From contig CADBTX010000253.1 of the NCBI GenBank assembly GCA_902797705.1, forward strand, positions 1-5,623: a stretch of 5,623 bases of DNA. The letters run 5' to 3'. The translations under genes and the position numbers were made by a program. The notes under the pieces were generated by a model. The model worked only from the letters and a program-made list of their open reading frames with translations, did no database searches and was not told the DNA's origin. This DNA is from an uncultured Lachnospiraceae bacterium. GTDB lineage: Bacteria; Bacillota; Clostridia; Lachnospirales; Lachnospiraceae. Positions 1 to 3,650 of this stretch are shown piece by piece; positions within the stretch are counted from its first letter, which is position 1; the number at the start of each line of letters is the position of its first letter.

Positions 1-1
1 C

Positions 2-877
2 TACCTTAACAATGTGGTGACCGGAAAGCGTTATATAAAAAAGCTGGTGGAAGACGGCACCGTGGACGGCTGGGATGACCCGAGGCTTGTTTCCATTGCG
101 GGACTCAGGAGAAGGGGTTACACTCCCGCAGCCATAAGAAGGTTCGTGGAGCTCTGCGGTATCAGCAAGTCCCAGGCCACCGCCGAAATGGATATGCTGG
201 AGTACTGCATAAGGGAGGATCTGAAGCCGAAGGTAAAGCGCCTTATGGCTGTGCTCCGTCCCGTAAAGCTTGTGATCGATAATTATCCGGAGGGACAGGT
301 GGAAGAACTGGATGCCGTCAATAATCCGGAGAATGAGGAACTGGGAAGCAGAAAGGTCACTTTTTCAAGAGAACTCTGGATAGAGAGAGACGACTTTATG
401 GAGGAGCCTCCGAAAAAGTATTTCAGGCTTTTCCCGGGGAATGAAGTAAGACTTATGAATGCTTACTTTGTAAAATGCGTTGGATGTGAAAAGGATGCGG
501 AGGGCAATGTGACGAAAGTTCACTGCACCTATGATCCTCTTACAAAGCAGGGGCCGGAATTTAAGTCGGACCGTAAGGTGAAGGGCACCATCCACTGGGT
601 AAATGCTCTTGACGCAGAGAAGGTCAAAGTGAGGCTCTATGAAAATATTGTTGATGAAGAAAAGGGAGTATATGACGAGGAAGGGAACGTCAATCTGAAT
701 CCCAATTCACTGGTGGTCTGTGATGCATACGTGGAAAAGGATCTTAAGTCGGCAAAGGCTTTTGACAGCTTCCAGTTTGTAAGGAACGGATTTTTCGTTG
801 CGGACTGCAGGGATTCAAAGGAGGGACAGCCTGTATTTAACAGGATAGTATCCCTTAAGAGTTCCTTTAAGCTTTAA
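2..877 (+). CDS. glnS: Glutaminyl-tRNA synthetase, C-terminal part (5' truncated by window edge)
   Basis: Cytosolic class I aminoacyl-tRNA synthetase that charges tRNA-Gln with glutamine using ATP. The reading frame is open from base 2, so the true start lies to the left; the visible 291 residues correspond to roughly the last half of a family protein of about 555 residues. Family landmarks seen in order: the KMSKS-loop region, here VTGKR (17-31) where E. coli GlnRS has VMSKR; GWDDPRL (68-88); LRRRGYTP (104-127); RPVKLVI from about 257, entering the two-barrel anticodon-binding region; then GSRKV, KVKGTIHWV and PVFNRIVSL near the end. These match GlnRS rather than the related GluRS, which has an all-helical C-terminal region. 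The TAA stop at 875-877 gives a normal end with no extra domain. DUF2225 follows after 59 bases on the same strand, so co-transcription is possible but unproven. The GTG at 14 is internal, not a start. Confidence 0.97.
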   Translation, partial: YLNNVVTGKRYIKKLVEDGTVDGWDDPRLVSIAGLRRRGYTPAAIRRFVELCGISKSQATAEMDMLEYCIREDLKPKVKRLMAVLRPVKLVIDNYPEGQVEELDAVNNPENEELGSRKVTFSRELWIERDDFMEEPPKKYFRLFPGNEVRLMNAYFVKCVGCEKDAEGNVTKVHCTYDPLTKQGPEFKSDRKVKGTIHWVNALDAEKVKVRLYENIVDEEKGVYDEEGNVNLNPNSLVVCDAYVEKDLKSAKAFDSFQFVRNGFFVADCRDSKEGQPVFNRIVSLKSSFKL

Positions 878-880
878 CTT

Positions 881-921
881 TGATCCGCTGACAGGATCAT
901 TGTGTTACGGCTCTCAATGAT
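881..921 (+). other. Two overlapping, mutually exclusive short hairpins in the glnS-DUF2225 gap
   Basis: TGATCC (881-886) can pair with GGATCA (894-899) around a 7-base loop. ATCATTG (896-902) can pair with CAATGAT (915-921) around a 12-base loop. The arms overlap at 896-899, so only one can form at a time. The second ends one base before the Shine-Dalgarno site. Neither is followed by a U-run, so neither looks like an intrinsic terminator. The arms are short and may be chance. Confidence 0.3.
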
Positions 922-922
922 G

Positions 923-928
923 AGGAGG
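923..928 (+). promoter_or_regulatory. Strong ribosome binding site of the DUF2225 gene
   Basis: AGGAGG lies 8 bases before the ATG at 937, which fixes that start. An ATG at 932, immediately followed by TAA, overlaps the real start by one base (ATGTAATG); at 3 bases from the Shine-Dalgarno it is too close to be favoured. Confidence 0.85.
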
Positions 929-936
929 TACATGTA

Positions 937-1770
937 ATGGGTTTATTTTCCGGAATGGATAAGTTCGGTCTCAAGGATATAAAGAATGATGAGATCTTCG
1001 GAGAAAAGGAAAAAAGCGCTGAACCCGTCAAGGAAGAAGTAAAGAAAACTGTGTCCGAAGAGGACTTTCTTATAGACAGGACCTATTCCTGTCCGGTTTG
1101 CGGGAAGGAATTCAAGTCAAGGACCGTTAAGAGCAGGAGCGTAAGGCTCATTGGTACGGATGACGATCTCCGGCCCAAGTACCAGCAGCTGGATCCCCTT
1201 AAATATGACGTGGTGGTCTGCCCTCATTGCGGATATTCGGCATTGGCACGGACCTTCAAGGATATCTACGATTCCCAGAAGAAGCTTGTGATCGAATCTA
1301 TCTCCAAGGGATTTCATTATACTGAACCTGAAGGGGCATATTCCTATGATGACGCCATCGAGCGCTATCAGATAGCCCTGGCAAACGCCATGGCCTTTAA
1401 GCAGGTGGATTCGGAAAAAGCCTATCTCTGTCTCCGTATGGGCTGGACCATAAGGGGGAAGATAGAAAGCCTTCCAAAGGACAAACCGGGATATGAGGCT
1501 GAAGTGAAGACCTGCAGGGAAGATGAGGATGAGGCGCTGAAGCTTGCCCTTGACGGCTTTGCAGCTGCCCGTACCAAGGAGCAGGCCCCCTTCGCAGGAA
1601 TGGATGAGGCCACTCTGGACTACATTATCGCTGTACTTAGCGTTCGCTTTGGAAGAAATGATGTGGCATCGAAGCTGATATCAAACCTTATCGCTTCCAT
1701 GACCGTGAATCCCAGGATAAAGGAAAGAGCCAGGGATCTGAAAGACAAGATAGTATCCGGACAGAAGTGA
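937..1770 (+). CDS. DUF2225 family protein with two CxxC zinc-binding-type pairs
   Basis: A 277-residue cytosolic protein of the DUF2225 family; its biochemical role is not established and I assign none. After an N-terminal, charged, probably flexible stretch (residues 1-45) comes CPVC (Cys52, Cys55) with a second pair CPHC (Cys95, Cys98) in the context VVVCPHCGYSA. This spacing fits one four-cysteine metal site, probably zinc, holding a small beta domain. The rest (about 137-275) is helical, with TPR-like features: YDDAIERYQIALANA, then a long charged helix, then a C-terminal helical pair around VRFGRNDVASKLISNLI. There is no signal peptide or membrane segment. The start is supported by an AGGAGG site at ideal spacing. 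It lies 59 bases downstream of glnS and may share its transcript. The structured repeat begins three bases after the TGA stop. Family assignment is confident; function is unknown. Confidence 0.9.
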   Translation: MGLFSGMDKFGLKDIKNDEIFGEKEKSAEPVKEEVKKTVSEEDFLIDRTYSCPVCGKEFKSRTVKSRSVRLIGTDDDLRPKYQQLDPLKYDVVVCPHCGYSALARTFKDIYDSQKKLVIESISKGFHYTEPEGAYSYDDAIERYQIALANAMAFKQVDSEKAYLCLRMGWTIRGKIESLPKDKPGYEAEVKTCREDEDEALKLALDGFAAARTKEQAPFAGMDEATLDYIIAVLSVRFGRNDVASKLISNLIASMTVNPRIKERARDLKDKIVSGQK

Positions 1771-1773
1771 TGG

Positions 1774-1877
1774 CCCTCATCCGCCCCTCCGGGGCACCTT
1801 CCCCCGCCCGCGGGGGAAGGCAGGGGCACGTATTTACCGGATGTAAACTGTCAGTCCGAAGGACTGACTGATGAGGG
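1774..1877. repeat. Structured intergenic repeat element with 8-bp terminal inverted repeats
   Basis: The element is bounded by CCCTCATC (1774-1781) and its exact complement GATGAGGG (1870-1877). Inside are GCCCC/GGGGC (1783-1787/1791-1795), a 10-bp stem CCTTCCCCCG/CGGGGGAAGG (1797-1806/1811-1820), a 5-bp stem TTTAC/GTAAA (1833-1837/1843-1847) and an 8-bp stem GTCAGTCC/GGACTGAC (1850-1857/1861-1868). GGGGC recurs at 1823-1827 and could pair alternatively with 1783-1787, enclosing the 10-bp stem. The sequence style (CCTCATC ends, CTTCCCCC...GGGGGAAG core) resembles dispersed palindromic elements I recall from gut Firmicutes. It contains no plausible gene. It sits between convergent genes and is markedly GC-richer than its surroundings in its left half. 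I infer a miniature mobile or REP-like element that may also slow convergent transcription; copy number cannot be judged from one window. Confidence 0.75.
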
Positions 1878-1908
1878 TGGCGGCAACGTAAACCTACTGT
1901 CCACCGGT

Positions 1909-2364
1909 TCATTCAAAGGATGAGAAGCTGAAGGATGAAACGTTCTCGCCGGCGGTTTCCGAAGCCTTTTCAACGGGGGAAGTCTCCTCTCTCGCAGGAG
2001 TCCCGATGATATTTTCACCGGCTTCCTCCACGGCCTCCTTGGAGAAATTTAAGGGGACATATTCCCGGCCTGAGGTGCCCTCTTCTGAAGCTGTTTCCTC
2101 TGAAGCCGTTTCTTCTGAAGCTGTCTCTTTATCTTCGGGAACGACGGGGGCGTCGCTTTCGGAGACGGTGTCATTCTTTAAGCCTGTGTCCGGACCGTTT
2201 TCGCTCTCTTTTTTCAGGAATTCCTCCAGATCATCATTTACATCCGGCTCGGAATCCTCGAATAAGTCCTCGTCATCTCTGTCCTTCAGGAAGTAATATA
2301 CGCCTGCTGCAGCGGCTCCCGCCAGCAGTGAAAAAAGAAGAAATTTACCGAATTTTTTAGCCAT
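1909..2364 (-). CDS. Small single-pass membrane-anchored acidic protein, function unknown
   Basis: The product has 151 residues. A basic N-terminus (MAKKFGK) is followed by one hydrophobic segment, about residues 8-26 (FLLFSLLAGAAAAGVYYFL), with no lipobox or clear signal-peptidase site, so it reads as an N-terminal anchor. Basic residues precede the segment, which by the positive-inside rule predicts the tail outside the cell. The tail is rich in Asp, Glu, Ser and Thr and looks disordered, with a three-copy ETASE repeat at residues 80-94, a YVPLNF patch (102-107) and a Ser/Phe-rich end. It resembles short Lachnospiraceae hypothetical proteins with an MAKKF start and an acidic tail, and loosely YtxH-like membrane proteins; no function is known. 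The strand choice is supported by a sigma-A-like promoter and an AAAGGA site upstream and by the coherent anchor. It is convergent with the DUF2225 gene and divergent from the foldase gene. Confidence 0.8.
   Translation of the reverse strand: MAKKFGKFLLFSLLAGAAAAGVYYFLKDRDDEDLFEDSEPDVNDDLEEFLKKESENGPDTGLKNDTVSESDAPVVPEDKETASEETASEETASEEGTSGREYVPLNFSKEAVEEAGENIIGTPAREETSPVEKASETAGENVSSFSFSSFE
2084..2128 (-). repeat. Three tandem 15-bp units encoding ETASE repeats
   Basis: Three near-identical 15-base units start at 2084, 2099 and 2114, beginning TCTGAAGC on the + strand. They encode ETASE three times on the - strand. The differences between units are all synonymous (GAA/GAG for Glu, ACA/ACG for Thr). 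Confidence 0.9.
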
Positions 2365-2376
2365 TTAAAACACAGT

Positions 2377-2426
2377 TCCTTTCCGATTTTTTTGTTTATT
2401 ATAGTTTATTTGATTTAGTAAAGCAA
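2377..2426 (-). promoter_or_regulatory. Sigma-A-like promoter and ribosome binding site of the small membrane protein gene
   Basis: Read on the - strand: TTGCTT (2426-2421), a 17-base spacer, then a perfect TATAAT (2403-2398), predicting a transcript start near 2391 and a leader of about 27 bases. AAAGGA (2382-2377) is the ribosome binding site, 12 bases from the ATG, slightly long. The -35 box touches the first base of the divergent foldase start codon, so polymerase bound here would cover the foldase translation-start DNA. Confidence 0.65.
2397..2405 (+). promoter_or_regulatory. Possible -10 region of the foldase gene, overlapping the divergent -10
   Basis: On the + strand TATTAT (2397-2402) and TATAGT (2400-2405) are the only good -10 candidates before the ATG at 2426. 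They share bases with the - strand TATAAT. No convincing -35 is present (TTCCTT at 2376-2381 is the nearest, 18 bases before TATAGT). If TATAGT is used, the leader would be only about 14 bases and has no Shine-Dalgarno sequence. Confidence 0.3.
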
Positions 2427-3490
2427 TGAAGAATTATTTTCCGGGAAAAATGATATGCTGTATACTTCTCATCCTTTGCGCTGCACTGGTCTTTTCCGGC
2501 TGCGGAAAGAAGGATGAGGAAAAGACGGATGTGGTGCTGACCACTGCTTTTGAAGATAACGAACTCTTCAGGATAGAGGACAGGAACTGTTATCTGGAGG
2601 AGGCGGAGGTCTATATGAAGTCTGCCGGAAGCAGATATCAGGCGGTATTCGGTGAGGATATCTGGAGACAGAATTTCGGAGGGAAGACTCTGGAAAAGGA
2701 ATTAAGGGACACCACCCTTGCCCGCCTGGCCCAGATAAAGAGCATGGATCTTCTGGCTGAGGAATGGAATGTTTCCTTAAGCGAGGAGGAAGAGGAAAAG
2801 GCGGCCATGGCCGCAAAGAATTTCTACTCTTCGCTTATTGGCTCCGAAGAGGAGAAGGGGGTCACGGAAGAGCTCCTTAAGGTCATGTATTCGGATTACG
2901 CCCTGGCAGATAAGATATATGACGAGGTCACCTGTAACGTAAATCCTGAGATCAGTGATGATGAGGCCAGATCCATAACGGTGAAGCAGATACTTTTCAA
3001 GACCTCGGAGCAGGGGCCTGACGGGGAGAGGAAGCCCTACAGTGACCACGATAAAGAGGACGCCTACAAGAGGGCTGAGAAATGCTTAAAGGAAGCGGAT
3101 GAGGGGGCTGACTTCGATTCGCTTTCCGAGAAATACAACGAAGACCCGCAGAATACCTATACCTTCGGTAAGGGAGTCATGCCGGAACCCTTTGAAAAGG
3201 CCGCCTTTAATCTGGATACGGGAGAGATAAGCGGCATAGTGGAAACGGATTACGGCTATCACATCATCAAGTGCATAAGCTCCTTTGATCAGGAGGAAAC
3301 GGACAATAACAAGGTGAGGATCGTTACAGAGAGGAAAAAGGAGGCCTTCAACAGGGTCTATGACGAGTTTGTGCCAAAGCTTCATTCCAACCTGAATGAG
3401 GAGCTGTGGAACAGTTTTGAATACGATCCCTATTCGGGAAAGAATACGGAAAAGAGCTTTTTTGAGGTGTATGACGAGGTATTTTCTTGA
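2426..3490 (+). CDS. Parvulin-type peptidyl-prolyl cis-trans isomerase lipoprotein (PrsA/SurA-like foldase)
   Basis: A 354-residue extracytoplasmic foldase, predicted to be lipid-anchored to the outer face of the membrane and to help exported proteins fold by isomerising X-Pro bonds. The signal peptide is residues 1-25 (lysines at 2 and 8, hydrophobic ICCILLILCAALVF), ending in lipobox FSGC with Cys26 as the lipidated residue. Residues 40-180 form a helical, Glu-rich SurA/PrsA-type chaperone region. The parvulin domain spans about 184-285, with ITVKQILFKT, YNEDP, FGKGVMPEPFEKAAFNL, GEISGIVET and YGYHIIK. Two points are unusual: the first parvulin histidine (usual H-I-L) is Gln188, while His279 is present; and the usual DLG before the FGKG turn is not evident. 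A C-terminal helical tail follows. The ATG at 2426 is preferred over the ATG at 2450 because only it supplies charged residues before the hydrophobic core; no start codon lies upstream before the in-frame stop at 2411. It lacks a visible Shine-Dalgarno. Confidence 0.9.
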   Translation: MKNYFPGKMICCILLILCAALVFSGCGKKDEEKTDVVLTTAFEDNELFRIEDRNCYLEEAEVYMKSAGSRYQAVFGEDIWRQNFGGKTLEKELRDTTLARLAQIKSMDLLAEEWNVSLSEEEEEKAAMAAKNFYSSLIGSEEEKGVTEELLKVMYSDYALADKIYDEVTCNVNPEISDDEARSITVKQILFKTSEQGPDGERKPYSDHDKEDAYKRAEKCLKEADEGADFDSLSEKYNEDPQNTYTFGKGVMPEPFEKAAFNLDTGEISGIVETDYGYHIIKCISSFDQEETDNNKVRIVTERKKEAFNRVYDEFVPKLHSNLNEELWNSFEYDPYSGKNTEKSFFEVYDEVFS

Positions 3491-3504
3491 TCTATCTTAA
3501 CTTG

Positions 3505-3531
3505 TTAGCACTTTTTGCTAATGAGTGCTAA
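3505..3531. promoter_or_regulatory. CIRCE operator (HrcA heat-shock repressor binding site)
   Basis: TTAGCACTT (3505-3513), a 9-base spacer, then GAGTGCTAA (3523-3531). The CIRCE consensus is TTAGCACTC-N9-GAGTGCTAA, so 17 of 18 arm positions match; the only deviation is T for C at the inner end of the left arm. HrcA binds CIRCE and represses chaperone genes, classically groESL and dnaK, until heat stress. Its position in front of htpG supports regulation of that gene. It ends 7 bases before the -35 box of the predicted htpG promoter. Confidence 0.93.
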
Positions 3532-3538
3532 AAATTCA

Positions 3539-3567
3539 TTGACTTTTATTTCCTGCCGCACTATACT
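3539..3567 (+). promoter_or_regulatory. Predicted sigma-A promoter of htpG
   Basis: TTGACT (3539-3544), a 17-base spacer and TATACT (3562-3567), each one mismatch from the vegetative consensus. The predicted transcript start is near 3574, giving a leader of about 77 bases. I see no better promoter overlapping or preceding CIRCE. Confidence 0.8.
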
Positions 3568-3575
3568 TTTTTGAG

Positions 3576-3621
3576 GACGGAAAAACGGTAAGGCCACGCG
3601 CTTTGACACCGGGTTTTCGTC
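3576..3621 (+). other. 5' UTR stem-loop of the htpG transcript
   Basis: Bases 3576-3589 (GACGGAAAAACGGT) pair with 3608-3621 (ACCGGGTTTTCGTC): eight outer pairs including one G-U, two adjacent A·G mismatches (3584/3613 and 3585/3612), then four inner pairs around an 18-base loop. The stem starts within about two bases of the predicted transcript start. There is no U-run after it, so it is not an intrinsic terminator. A 5'-end stem of this type could protect mRNA or act in regulation; this is inferred. Confidence 0.55.
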
Positions 3622-3630
3622 ATAAAAAAG

Positions 3631-3636
3631 AAAGGA
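3631..3636 (+). promoter_or_regulatory. Ribosome binding site of htpG
   Basis: AAAGGA lies 14 bases before the ATG at 3651, longer than optimal, and outside the leader hairpin. No closer purine-rich site is present, and HtpG homology begins right at this ATG. Confidence 0.6.
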
Positions 3637-3650
3637 AGTGCGGTATTTTT

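Noticed and set aside
1797..1820. Rho-independent terminator for the DUF2225 gene
   Set aside because: The 10-bp GC-rich stem is strong, but no U-run follows on either strand, so only a structured repeat is claimed.
1774..1877. CRISPR repeat or tRNA-like structure
   Set aside because: There is a single unit with no spacer pattern, and no cloverleaf with a T-loop or anticodon arm can be drawn.
2006..2296. Open 96-codon Ser-rich frame on the + strand
   Set aside because: It is the antisense shadow of the small membrane protein gene; it has no upstream ribosome site or recognisable domain, whereas the - strand frame has promoter, binding site and membrane anchor.
2450..2452. Alternative ATG start of the foldase gene
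   Set aside because: Starting there removes both lysines before the hydrophobic core of the lipoprotein signal peptide, and it has no better ribosome site.
3556..3643. 7-bp inverted repeat CCGCACT (3556-3562) and AGTGCGG (3637-3643) linking the htpG promoter spacer and the ribosome site region
   Set aside because: The left arm is upstream of the predicted transcript start, so it would not be in the main mRNA; likely chance.
3614..3650. FourU-type RNA thermometer masking the htpG ribosome site
   Set aside because: The T-run at 3614-3617 is used in the stronger leader stem and can make only a 4-bp TTTC/GAAA pairing beside the AAAGGA site.
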